64,000 bases of DNA from assembly GCA_965200535.1 (NCBI GenBank), contig CBDAUF010000001.1, forward strand, positions 1,426,001 to 1,490,000. The letters are read 5' to 3'. Shown here piece by piece: positions 32,138-40,490 of this stretch. The DNA comes from MPNO01 sp965200535. Lineage in GTDB: Bacteria > Pseudomonadota > Alphaproteobacteria > MPNO01. The translations under genes and the position numbers were made by a program. A model generated the notes under the pieces. The model made no database searches, had not been told where the DNA came from, and worked only from the letters and a program-made list of their open reading frames with translations. Each line of letters opens with the position of its first letter. The first letter of the stretch is position 1.

Positions 32138-33358
32138 ATGGCGACACTGGATGCCGCAGCGACCCGCGATGCCAGGGTAATCGCGCTGGTCTGCATGCCC
32201 CACATGCTGAGCCACGCCTATTTCCTGGTCCTGCCGACGGTCTTTCCCCTCCTCAAGTCGACGCTCGGCCTCAGCTACACCGACCTCGGCCTTGCCCTGA
32301 CCGTCTTCGGGCTCGCCGCAGGGCTCGGCCAGATACCGGTCGGCTTCGCGGTCGACTGGCTCGGCGGACGTCCGCTGCTGATCGGCGGGATGCTGCTCCA
32401 GGGGACGGCGATCGGGCTGATCGGCTTCACCGACGCCTATTGGCAGATCGTCGCCCTTTGCGGCCTCGCCGGCCTCGCGCACACCGTGTACCACCCGGCC
32501 GACTACGCCATCCTGACCGCGACCGTCGATCCGGGCCGGCTCGGCCGCGCGTACGGCCTGCACGCGTTCACCGGCAATCTGGGCTTCGCCATCGCACCGG
32601 TCTTCATGGTTACCGTATCGTCGCTCTGGGACTGGCGGACGGCGTTCGCAGGCATCGGGGCGATCGGGATCGTCGTCGCCGCGGTCCTGTTCCTCTATCG
32701 CAGCCTGCTGGTCCGGGATCGCCGCCGCGATGCATCCGCGAAAAGCGGCGCGCCGGCGGGTGTGCGTCCGGGAGTGCGGGCCGGGGTGCGTTTTCTGCTG
32801 AGCGCCCCGATTCTGATGTGTTTCTGCTTCTTCGTTCTTCAGATGGCGGGGGCGGGCGGGCTTCGCTCGTTCACCGTCGCCGCCCTGGACCGGCTGTTCT
32901 CAACCCCGCTAGCAACGGTCAATACGGCGCTGTTCGGGCTCCTGGTGGGAAGCGCGGTCGGCACGCTTGCCGGCGCCGGCTACGCCGACCGCGCGGGCCC
33001 CCGGATCGGGACGGCGGTCATGACCCTCGGCCCGGCGGCGCTGCTGATTGCCCTGGTGGGAGCGGTGCCGATGCCGTTCGTCCTGCTGACCGCGGCACTG
33101 GCCGCCATCGGTTTCGCGACCGGCTTCCTGCTGCCGTCGCGCGACCTGCTGCTCCGCTCGGTCACACCCGACGGTGCCATGGGCCGCGCGATGGGGTTCG
33201 TTTCGAGCGGCGCCAATCTCGCGGGCGGTCTGGTGCCGCTCGTCTTCGGCTGGGTGCTGGACAATTTCTCGCCGCGGTGGATCTTCTGGATCGCGGCGGC
33301 GTTCATCGCGCTGGCGTTGTTGACATTCTCCACCGTCAAGGGGCGGTACGCCCGATGA
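32138..33358 (+). CDS. MFS permease (first of tandem pair)
   Basis: A 406-residue transporter with 12 predicted helices split by a basic cytoplasmic loop around 190-215. The G-x-x-x-D-W-L-G-G-R-P loop between TM2 and TM3 and the H-P-A-D-Y-A-I-L segment place it near the Fsr/fosmidomycin-resistance-like MFS group. It overlaps the next permease gene by 4 bp (ATGA) and resembles it throughout. It leads an operon ending with an NtaA/DszA-type monooxygenase. Import of the monooxygenase substrate or export of a toxic intermediate are both possible. Confidence 0.85.
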   Translation: MATLDAAATRDARVIALVCMPHMLSHAYFLVLPTVFPLLKSTLGLSYTDLGLALTVFGLAAGLGQIPVGFAVDWLGGRPLLIGGMLLQGTAIGLIGFTDAYWQIVALCGLAGLAHTVYHPADYAILTATVDPGRLGRAYGLHAFTGNLGFAIAPVFMVTVSSLWDWRTAFAGIGAIGIVVAAVLFLYRSLLVRDRRRDASAKSGAPAGVRPGVRAGVRFLLSAPILMCFCFFVLQMAGAGGLRSFTVAALDRLFSTPLATVNTALFGLLVGSAVGTLAGAGYADRAGPRIGTAVMTLGPAALLIALVGAVPMPFVLLTAALAAIGFATGFLLPSRDLLLRSVTPDGAMGRAMGFVSSGANLAGGLVPLVFGWVLDNFSPRWIFWIAAAFIALALLTFSTVKGRYAR

Positions 33359-34584
33359 GCGCACCCGCGGCCGGCCTGGCGCATTCCGCCCGCGTGATCT
33401 CGCTGGTCGGCGCGGCCCACCTGATGAGCCACGTCTACCAGCTTGCCCTGCCCCCGCTCTTTCCGCTGCTGGCCCGCGATTTCTCGGTGAGCTACACCGC
33501 GCTCGGCCTTCTGATCAGCGTGTTCAGCGTCGCCGCCGTCCTCGGCCAGGTGCCGATGGGATTTGTCGTCGACCGCATGGGCGGCGGCAAGGTGTTGATC
33601 GCCGGCCTTTTCGTGCAGAGCGCGGCGATCGCCGCCGCGGCCGCCGCGTCATCGTACTGGATGCTGCTCGTGGTCATCGTCGTCGCCGGGCTTGCGCACT
33701 CGGTCTACCACCCGGCGGACTATGCGATCCTGTCGCGCGCGGTACCGGAAGGACGGCTCGGGCGAGCCTACACGCTGCACTCGTTCAGCGGTAACGTCGG
33801 CACCGCCGCGGCGCCGATGGTCATGGTGGGGCTCGCCGCGTTCTGGGACTGGCGCGGCGCCTGTCTGGCCGTCGGCCTGGCCGGGGTGGCGGTTGCGGCG
33901 GCGCTCGTCCCGTTCGGGAAGACCTTGCGCCGGGCGGACGAACCGGAGAGCGAACCGGCGGCGCGCGGAGGAGGCGGCGTTTCCGGGCCGGGCGTGCGCG
34001 CCGGCGCGGCGCTGCTCCTTTCCGCGCCGATCCTTCTCTGCTTCCTGTTCTTCGTTGCGCTCAACATCGCGTTCACCGGCATCCGCACCTTCGCCCCCTC
34101 GGCCCTGGTGGAGATGTATGCGGTTCCCCTCGCCACCGCCAACGGCGCGCTGACCGGGTTCATCGCGGGCGGCGCAGTGGGGATTCTGGCCGGCGGCGTC
34201 CTCGCCGACCGGTGGGGTGCGCGCGGGTTGACTGCGGTCGTCGGGCTGGCGGGCGCCGGCGCGCTGCTGATCGTCGTCGGCCAGGTGTCGCTGCCGGTAG
34301 CCGCGATCGTCGGCATCCTGACGCTGACCGGTTTCCTGCGCGGGATCGTGCAGGGCACGCGAGACCTCATGGTCTACGCGGCGACGCCTGCGGGCGCGCA
34401 CGGCAAGGTGTTCGCCTTCGTCTCGACCGGCGGTCATCTCGGCACTGCGGTGATGCCGTTCGTCTTCGGCTGGCTCATCGATGCCGGCCGTCCCCACCTT
34501 GCGTTTCTGGTCGCCGGCATCCTCGCGCTCGCCGCGCTCGGGACCTTTGCGACCGTACGGCGCCGGGTCGTCGGACAGTCGTGA
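33355..34584 (+). CDS. MFS permease (second of tandem pair)
   Basis: A 409-residue 12-TM permease, paralogue of the preceding one. Shared marks include L-M-S-H-x-Y, P-L-F-P-L-L, G-Q-V-P-M-G-F-V-V-D-R-M-G-G, H-P-A-D-Y-A-I-L and the long basic loop near 190-215. The start is ATG at 33355 within the previous stop (ATGA), and the 3' end shares GTGA with the LLM gene, so three proteins are translationally coupled. The 1:1 coupling raises the possibility of a two-subunit transporter or an importer/exporter pair. Confidence 0.85.
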   Translation: MSAPAAGLAHSARVISLVGAAHLMSHVYQLALPPLFPLLARDFSVSYTALGLLISVFSVAAVLGQVPMGFVVDRMGGGKVLIAGLFVQSAAIAAAAAASSYWMLLVVIVVAGLAHSVYHPADYAILSRAVPEGRLGRAYTLHSFSGNVGTAAAPMVMVGLAAFWDWRGACLAVGLAGVAVAAALVPFGKTLRRADEPESEPAARGGGGVSGPGVRAGAALLLSAPILLCFLFFVALNIAFTGIRTFAPSALVEMYAVPLATANGALTGFIAGGAVGILAGGVLADRWGARGLTAVVGLAGAGALLIVVGQVSLPVAAIVGILTLTGFLRGIVQGTRDLMVYAATPAGAHGKVFAFVSTGGHLGTAVMPFVFGWLIDAGRPHLAFLVAGILALAALGTFATVRRRVVGQS

Positions 34585-35915
34585 CAGGCGTTGCCGGACA
34601 ACGGCGGATGATGCACCTGGCCCAGTTCCTGGTGCACGGGCCGACCTACCACAGCCTCGCGATGTGGCGGCATCCCCGGACGGCGGCGGCGGGTTATGCG
34701 TGGGACCGCCCGGAACTTTACCAGCACATCGCCCGGGTCTGCGAACGTGGGCTGTTCGACACCGTGTTCTTCGCCGATCTCAACTACATCGCGGATACCT
34801 ATACCGGCAGTCTCGCCCCGGCCCTGCGCAGCGCCGCCCAGGCGCCCGAGCACGACCCCATCCCGCTTCTTCCGTTCATCGCCGCCGTCACCCGCAGGAT
34901 CGGCGTGGCATCGACCTTCTCGGTCAGCCACGCCCATCCGTTCTACGCGGCGCGCCTCTGGGCGACCCTCGATCATCTCACCGCGGGCCGCGCCGGATGG
35001 AATGTCGTCACCTCGCTCAACAGCAACCAGGCCGCGAACTACGGCGAAGAGCGCCAGCCGGCCGACGACCGCTACGACCGAGCGTATGAATTCGTGGAGG
35101 TATGCCGTGAGCTGTGGCGTTCATGGGACGCCGACGCGGTGGTCATGGACCGCGGGGCAGGCGTATTCGCCGACCCGGCAAAGGTACGCCGCATCGAGCA
35201 CGAGGGGCGTTTCTTCCGGTCCCGCGGCCCGCTCAACGTGACCCGCTCGCCGCAGAACGGCCCCGCGATTCTGCAGGCCGGCACTTCGCCCAAGGGCCGG
35301 GATTTCGCCGCACGATACGCCGACGCGATCTTCGCCATCCAGCCGCGCGCGGCCGATGCCGCCGAGTATTACGCCTCGATCAAGGGCAGGATGTCGGACC
35401 TGGGCCGCGATCCCGAGGAGTGCAAGATTCTCTACGGCATGCAACCGGTCATCGGCCGGACCGAGGCCGAGGCGCGCGAGCGGCAAGAGGAACACAACGC
35501 TCTGGTCACACCCGAGGGCGGCATGGCCATCCTCTCGGCCCATCTCGACTTCGACCTCGCGAGACTGCCCCCGGATGCCGTCATGGCGGAACGGACCGAG
35601 CCGGAACTCCAGCGATTCCGCACCCGCTACCGCAACGAGGACGGCACGCCGATGACGGTGGCCGAGGTCGCTGCGCGCCACGGGCAGAGCGTCGGCCTGC
35701 CGCAGTTCGTCGGCACGCCCCGGGATATCGCCGACCGGATGGAGGCCTTCATCGACGAGGTGGGCGGCGACGGCTTCATGCTCTCCCCCACCCACACCCC
35801 GGGCGCGATCGAGGAGTTCGTGGACCTCGTGGTTCCGGAACTCCAGCGCCGCGGCCTGTTCCGTACGGAATACAAGGGCCGCACCCAGCGGGAAATCCTG
35901 CGGCAGGTGGATTGA
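34581..35915 (+). CDS. NtaA/DszA/SnaA-family FMNH2-dependent monooxygenase
   Basis: A luciferase-like monooxygenase of the NtaA (nitrilotriacetate), DszA (dibenzothiophene sulfone), DmoA group. It shows S-W/M-R-H-P near 27, F-F-A-D near 60, H-P-F-Y-A-A-R near 118, G-R-A-G-W-N-V-V-T-S, Q-A-G-x-S-x-x-G and E-F-V-D-L-V-V-P-E-L. About 435-444 residues. GTG at 34581 overlaps the upstream stop (GTGA); ATG at 34608 is the alternative and would drop nine residues. Third gene of the MFS-MFS operon, so the permeases probably carry its substrate or product. Such enzymes cleave C-N or C-S bonds. Confidence 0.88.
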   Translation: MTGVAGQRRMMHLAQFLVHGPTYHSLAMWRHPRTAAAGYAWDRPELYQHIARVCERGLFDTVFFADLNYIADTYTGSLAPALRSAAQAPEHDPIPLLPFIAAVTRRIGVASTFSVSHAHPFYAARLWATLDHLTAGRAGWNVVTSLNSNQAANYGEERQPADDRYDRAYEFVEVCRELWRSWDADAVVMDRGAGVFADPAKVRRIEHEGRFFRSRGPLNVTRSPQNGPAILQAGTSPKGRDFAARYADAIFAIQPRAADAAEYYASIKGRMSDLGRDPEECKILYGMQPVIGRTEAEARERQEEHNALVTPEGGMAILSAHLDFDLARLPPDAVMAERTEPELQRFRTRYRNEDGTPMTVAEVAARHGQSVGLPQFVGTPRDIADRMEAFIDEVGGDGFMLSPTHTPGAIEEFVDLVVPELQRRGLFRTEYKGRTQREILRQVD

Positions 35916-35917
35916 GA

Positions 35918-35942
35918 GGCGGGACCCCCGCCGGACGTCCGG
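35918..35942 (+). terminator. GC hairpins after the NtaA-like gene
   Basis: GGCGGG (35918-35923) pairs with CCCGCC (35927-35932), directly followed by the palindrome CCGGACGTCCGG (35931-35942). Placed right after the stop at 35915. No T-run; weak candidate. Confidence 0.3.
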
Positions 35943-35978
35943 CCGGCCCCGTCGAGCGAGAACGCGCACCCCGTCGGG

Positions 35979-36008
35979 CTGGCAGGGTCTCCGGCGCCGC
36001 ATTATAGT
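35979..36008 (+). promoter_or_regulatory. bioB promoter, near-leaderless
   Basis: CTGGCA (35979-35984), an 18-bp spacer and TATAGT (36003-36008) end only 7 bp before the bioB ATG at 36016. The transcript should begin at or within a base or two of the start codon. No ribosome site is present upstream of the ATG, which agrees with a leaderless mRNA. Confidence 0.45.
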
Positions 36009-36015
36009 CCGGGCC

Positions 36016-36990
36016 ATGTCGGAGACCGCGGCCTGGACGCGCGAGAAAGCGCTCGCCCTGCTCTCGCGCCCCTTCAGCGACCTGATCTTCGAGGCGCAGT
36101 CGCTCCACCGCCGCCATTTCGACCCCAACCGAGTGCAGGTCTCCACCCTGCTCAGCATCAAGACCGGCGGATGCCCGGAGAATTGCGCCTACTGTCCGCA
36201 GAGCGCCCATTTCGACACCGGTGTCGCCAACCAGCGCCTGATGCCGCTCGACCAGGTGCTCGACGCGGCGCGCGAGGCGAGGGCGGCCGGGGCGACCCGG
36301 TTCTGCATGGGGGCGGCGTGGCGCGGCCCCGGGGACCGCGACCTCCGTGCGGTCGAGGAGATGGTGGCCGGCGTCAAGCAGCTCGGCCTCGAGACCTGCG
36401 CGACGCTGGGCCTCCTGAAGCCGGGGCAGGCGGAGCGGCTGCGCGAGGCCGGTCTCGACTTCTACAACCACAATATCGACACCTCGGAAGCCCGTTACGG
36501 GGAGATCGTGACGACACGGCGCTACGCCGACCGGCTGGATACCCTCGCCAGGGTGCGGGAGGCCGGAATCGCCGTATGCTGCGGCGGCATTCTCGGGATG
36601 GGAGAGACACGCGAGGACCGCGCCGACATGCTGGCGGCGCTGGCGACGTTTCCGAAACCGCCCGAGAGCGTGCCCATCAACCAGTTGGTCGCGGTGCCGG
36701 GCACACCGCTCGCGGACGCTCCGCCGCTCGATCCGCTGGAGTTCGTGCGCACCGTCGCTGCGGCCCGGATCATGATGCCGCGTTCGGTGATCCGACTGTC
36801 CGCCGGGCGGCTCGAGATGGACGACACGACCCAGGCGCTCTGCTTTCTCGCCGGCGCCAACTCGATCTTTCTCGGCGACCGCCTGCTGACGACGCCAAAC
36901 CCCGAGGCATCGGACGACCGCCGCCTGTTCCATCGGCTCGGCATCGAACCGACGAGGCCGGGCGGCGGCGCAGCAGCGAACGGCGGCTGA
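36016..36990 (+). CDS. bioB: Biotin synthase
   Basis: A 324-residue radical-SAM enzyme that inserts sulfur into dethiobiotin. The C-P-E-N-C-A-Y-C motif (C-x3-C-x2-C, about 54-61) binds the SAM 4Fe-4S cluster. Y-N-H-N-I-D-T-S, the G-I-L-G-M-G-E-T-x-E-D-R segment and the R-L-S-A-G-R near the C-terminus (Arg ligand of the 2Fe-2S cluster) are present. No bioF, bioA, bioD, bioC or birA is adjacent. It lies between the catabolic block and an ABC1 kinase gene, and appears to have its own promoter. Confidence 0.96.
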   Translation: MSETAAWTREKALALLSRPFSDLIFEAQSLHRRHFDPNRVQVSTLLSIKTGGCPENCAYCPQSAHFDTGVANQRLMPLDQVLDAAREARAAGATRFCMGAAWRGPGDRDLRAVEEMVAGVKQLGLETCATLGLLKPGQAERLREAGLDFYNHNIDTSEARYGEIVTTRRYADRLDTLARVREAGIAVCCGGILGMGETREDRADMLAALATFPKPPESVPINQLVAVPGTPLADAPPLDPLEFVRTVAAARIMMPRSVIRLSAGRLEMDDTTQALCFLAGANSIFLGDRLLTTPNPEASDDRRLFHRLGIEPTRPGGGAAANGG

Positions 36991-37008
36991 ACCGGGCGGC
37001 GGGAGCCG

Positions 37009-38385
37009 TCACGCAGGCGGCGCGAGGCCCGCGTCCTCCATTGCCGCGGCCTGGCGTGCGGCCAGCGCATCGACGTCGAAATCCGCGACCAGCTCCTGAA
37101 ACATCCGGCACCAGTTGATCCTTGCCTTGAGGTGCAGGAAGACCGAGCCGAGTCCGATGGCGGCGCGGTCCATCAGCACGAACTCCCGCGGCGGCCGTAC
37201 CCCGCCGAGCCGGCGGAGTTCGCGGTGAACCTTCTCCGCCACCCTGGCGCCGTAGACACCCCCGCCCTCCTGAATGGGCCGCGGCTTGTCCTCCAGCAAT
37301 GGCGCGTAGACGAAGGCGGCCCACATGTTGAGGGTGTCGATCACCTCGTTCGACAGGTTCCGGAAGCCCCAGCTTTCGTAGGCGTGGACGGCCAGCGCGC
37401 GGTCGTCGCCGGCGATCGCGTGGTAGAGATCGATCACCCCCTTGACGAAGGTCGGCGGGAAGATCCGGATGCACCCGAAATCGAGCAGATTCACCGACCC
37501 GTCGGAATGTACGGTGTAGTTTCCGAGATGGGGATCGCCGTGGATGACGCCGTAGTCGTAGAACGGCACATACCAGGCGCGGAACATGTTGCGCGCCACC
37601 CGGTTGCGGATGGCGATATCCTCGCCGGCGACCGTGAGCAGCCTCTGTCCGTCGAGCCAGGTCATGGTCAGGAGCCGCGCTGTCGACAGCGCGGTCACCG
37701 GCTCCGGCACATGCACCGCGTCTTCCGCCGCGTGCATCAGGCGGTAGAGCAGGAGATGGCGCCGTTCGCGCTCGTAATCGACCTCTTCGCGGAGCCGCGC
37801 CGCGATTTCGGCATGGACCTCGCGCGGGTCGACCGCCCTGTCGTAGCGCCGGTAGATCGCAAACACGATACGGAGCTGGCGGAGATCGGCCTCGACGGTC
37901 GAGGTCATGTCCGGGTACTGGAGCTTGCAGGCAAGCGCGCGGCCGTCGCGCCCGACGGCCCGGTGCACCTGGCCCAGCGAGGCCGCAGCGGCGGCCTCGC
38001 GCTCGAAACGCGAGAACAGTGTTTGCCAGTCGGCGCCGAGTTCGGCCGCCATGCGGCGCCGCACGAACAGCCAGCCCATCGGCGGCGCGTTGGCCTGTAG
38101 CTCGCCCAGCCGCTCGGCATATTCTCCCGGCAACACGTCGGGGACGGTGGACGCGATCTGGGCCACCTTCATCAACGGCCCCTTGAGATTGCCGAGCGCG
38201 CGCCGGAGGTCCTCGGCGTTGCGATCCCGGTCCGCCGTGACACCGAGATAGCGCTCGCCCGCCATGCGGGCCGCGATACCGCCGACCGCGGCGCCGACGC
38301 GGGTATAGCGCCGGACGCGGCCGCCCAGACGGTTGTCCCCGTCGAGGCGCGCCGAGTCTTCGTTTCGGCCGGGCGGCCGTCTCAC
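37009..38385 (-). CDS. ABC1/UbiB-family atypical kinase
   Basis: An ABC1-family (ADCK/UbiB-like) protein. K-V-A-Q replaces the usual K-x-G-Q motif, followed by P-D-V-L-P-G-E-Y. The Ala-rich A-A-A-A-S-L-G-Q loop, the A-C-K-L-Q-Y-P Lys, H-G-D-P-H-L-G-N and L-L-D-F-G-C are visible. This K-x-A-Q subgroup with N-A-P-P-M-G-W is common in alphaproteobacteria. Role: probably ATPase or lipid-linked quinone-biosynthesis support. The start is uncertain. GTG at 38385 gives 458 residues and leaves the family's conserved start (R-V-R-R-Y) about 22 residues in. ATG at 38502 or 38571 would add a basic low-complexity leader. Confidence 0.82.
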   Translation of the reverse strand: MRRPPGRNEDSARLDGDNRLGGRVRRYTRVGAAVGGIAARMAGERYLGVTADRDRNAEDLRRALGNLKGPLMKVAQIASTVPDVLPGEYAERLGELQANAPPMGWLFVRRRMAAELGADWQTLFSRFEREAAAAASLGQVHRAVGRDGRALACKLQYPDMTSTVEADLRQLRIVFAIYRRYDRAVDPREVHAEIAARLREEVDYERERRHLLLYRLMHAAEDAVHVPEPVTALSTARLLTMTWLDGQRLLTVAGEDIAIRNRVARNMFRAWYVPFYDYGVIHGDPHLGNYTVHSDGSVNLLDFGCIRIFPPTFVKGVIDLYHAIAGDDRALAVHAYESWGFRNLSNEVIDTLNMWAAFVYAPLLEDKPRPIQEGGGVYGARVAEKVHRELRRLGGVRPPREFVLMDRAAIGLGSVFLHLKARINWCRMFQELVADFDVDALAARQAAAMEDAGLAPPA

Positions 38386-38602
38386 CGCCGGGTTCCGGAC
38401 CCCGGGAACGGGCTTTCCGTTGCCGCCCGGTCTGTCGTCGGACGCTCTCCCATGACGGCGAAGATACAGTTTCCGCGGGGGCGGAGCACCGTAGACGATC
38501 ATTCTGCCGGCCTTCTGCCTCTGCGAGAAATCCTGTCGCACCGCCCGATCCGGGGCAGTAGGGTCGATCATGACGGCACTTCTCGACCGGGGAGACTGCG
38601 TT

Positions 38603-40393
38603 ATGCGTTACGACACTTGGCCCAACCTGCCGACCATGTTCTTCGAGACGATGAAGGATATGGGCGACCGGCCGCTCTTCTGGGCAAAGCGCGACGGCAC
38701 CTGGCAACCGGTATCGGGAGCGGAAGCCGCACGTCGGACCGCGGCGGTGGCGCGCTATCTGGCCGGCATCGGAGTCGGACCGGGCGACCGGGTGATGCTG
38801 ATCTCGGAAAACCGCCCGGAGTGGGGGATCGCCGACATGGCGATCATGTCGGTGGGTGCGATTGCCGTGCCGGCCTATGTGACCAACAGCGTCAACGACC
38901 ACCTCCACGTGATGGCCGACAGCGGCGCCAAGGCTGCCATCGTTTCCACCGCCGCGCTCGCCGAACGCGTACTGCCCGCCGCGCGGCAGGCCCCCGGCCT
39001 TGTCTCGCTCCTCACGATGGAGCGGCTCGCCGACGGGGCGGACGACGGTTTCGCCTGCGCCGACTGGGACGAGACGCTGGAGCGGTACGACGGACCGGCA
39101 GACGAGGTCGCCGCCGACGCCGCCGGTTTCGCGCGTACCGACACCGCGTGCCTGATCTACACCTCCGGCACCGGCGGCGCCCCCAAGGGAGTGATGCTGA
39201 GTCACGGCGCGATTTTCTGCAACTGCAAGGGCGCCCACCGGCTGCTGGCCGATTTCGGCATCGAGGATGAGGTGTTCCTGTCTTTTCTGCCGCTGTCGCA
39301 TTCCTACGAGCACACGGTCGGGCTGATCTTCCCGATATCCATCGGCGCCCAGATCTACTACGCCGAGGGAATAGACAGGCTGGCGGGCAACATGGTCGAT
39401 ACGCGCCCGACCATCATGACCGCAGTGCCGCGGCTCTACGAGACCATGTACGGGCGGATCACCCGCGGTGTCGCGCAGGCGGGCGGCCTGCGGGCCAAGC
39501 TGTTCGCAAAGGCTGTCGCGCTCGGGACGCGCAAGATCGAGAATCCGGGTTCGCTCTCCCTCTGGGAGCGCGCCGTCGACAGGATCCTCGACCGGCTGGT
39601 TCGCGCGAAGGTGCAGGAACGCTTCGGCGGTCGGCTGAAAGCGCTGGTTTCCGGCGGCGCGCCGCTCAACTACGAGATCGGCATGTTCTTCAGTGCGCTC
39701 GGGCTCCGCCTCATGCAGGGCTACGGCCAGACCGAGGCCGCGCCCGTCGTGAGCTGCAATCCGCCGGGCCGGATCAAGATCGAGACCGTCGGTCCTCCGA
39801 TAGAGGGCGTGGAGGTCAGGATCGCCGACGACAGCGAGATCCTGGTGCGCGGCGAACTGGTGATGCAGGGATACTGGAACAACGAGGAGGCGACGGCGGA
39901 GACAATCCGCGACGGGTGGCTGCACACCGGCGACATCGGAACGATTGACGAAGACGGCTACATCCGGATCACCGACCGCAAGAAGGACGTCATCGTCAAC
40001 TCGGGCGGCGACAACATCGCGCCCCAGCGGGTCGAGGGGTTCCTCACCCTGCAGCCCGAAATCGCCCAGGCGATGGTCTACGGCGACCGCAAGCCCAACC
40101 TGGTGGCGCTGATCATCCCGGACGCCGATTTCGCCCGCGAGTGGGCGCGCGGAGAAGGCAGGGAAGGCACGCTTGCCGATCTCGTCGGCGATACGTCCTT
40201 CCGGGCGGCCCTCGAGGCGGCGGTCGAACGGGTCAACGCCAACCTCTCGATCATCGAGCGTATCCGCCGGTTCGTGCTGCACGACGAACCTTTTACGGTG
40301 GAGAACGAACTGCTGACCCCCTCGCTCAAGATCCGCCGTCACATGATCGTCGCGGCGCACCGGGAAGCGCTCGAGGCGCTCTATACCCGTTAG
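38603..40393 (+). CDS. Long-chain acyl-CoA synthetase (FadD15/bubblegum-like)
   Basis: A 596-residue adenylate-forming enzyme. The P-loop-like Y-T-S-G-T-G-G-A-P-K-G (about 186-196), G-Y-G-Q-T-E (about 373), H-T-G-D-I-G, D-R-K-K-D-V-I-V-N-S-G-G-D-N-I-A-P and a late S-L-K-I-R-R carrying the catalytic Lys are all present. It activates fatty or aryl-alkanoic acids to CoA thioesters via acyl-AMP. The ATG at 38603 has GGGGAG 8 bp upstream; ATG at 38570 has none. Divergent from the ABC1 kinase. An SDR-fold gene follows after 97 bp with its own possible promoter. Confidence 0.92.
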   Translation: MRYDTWPNLPTMFFETMKDMGDRPLFWAKRDGTWQPVSGAEAARRTAAVARYLAGIGVGPGDRVMLISENRPEWGIADMAIMSVGAIAVPAYVTNSVNDHLHVMADSGAKAAIVSTAALAERVLPAARQAPGLVSLLTMERLADGADDGFACADWDETLERYDGPADEVAADAAGFARTDTACLIYTSGTGGAPKGVMLSHGAIFCNCKGAHRLLADFGIEDEVFLSFLPLSHSYEHTVGLIFPISIGAQIYYAEGIDRLAGNMVDTRPTIMTAVPRLYETMYGRITRGVAQAGGLRAKLFAKAVALGTRKIENPGSLSLWERAVDRILDRLVRAKVQERFGGRLKALVSGGAPLNYEIGMFFSALGLRLMQGYGQTEAAPVVSCNPPGRIKIETVGPPIEGVEVRIADDSEILVRGELVMQGYWNNEEATAETIRDGWLHTGDIGTIDEDGYIRITDRKKDVIVNSGGDNIAPQRVEGFLTLQPEIAQAMVYGDRKPNLVALIIPDADFAREWARGEGREGTLADLVGDTSFRAALEAAVERVNANLSIIERIRRFVLHDEPFTVENELLTPSLKIRRHMIVAAHREALEALYTR

Positions 40394-40405
40394 CCCGGTC
40401 TTCCG

Positions 40406-40434
40406 TTGGCGGAGCGTGCGCGCCCGCCTATATG
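40406..40434 (+). promoter_or_regulatory. Possible promoter of the SDR-fold gene
   Basis: TTGGCG (40406-40411), a 17-bp spacer and TATATG (40429-40434), each 4/6 to consensus, 56 bp before the ATG at 40491. A shifted -10 (TATGAT, 40431-40436) is equally good. Confidence 0.28.
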
Positions 40435-40490
40435 ATGGCGGACGATCGGGACGGCGCGCCGCCCCGGCTGGGAACGGAGGGGATCGATCG

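Noticed and set aside
30730..33354. Long open frame upstream of and in frame with the second MFS gene (apparent 1284-residue protein)
   Set aside because: The part before 33355 is opposite the LLM gene and out of frame inside the first MFS gene. It has no membrane segments or motifs. The true start is the ATGA overlap.
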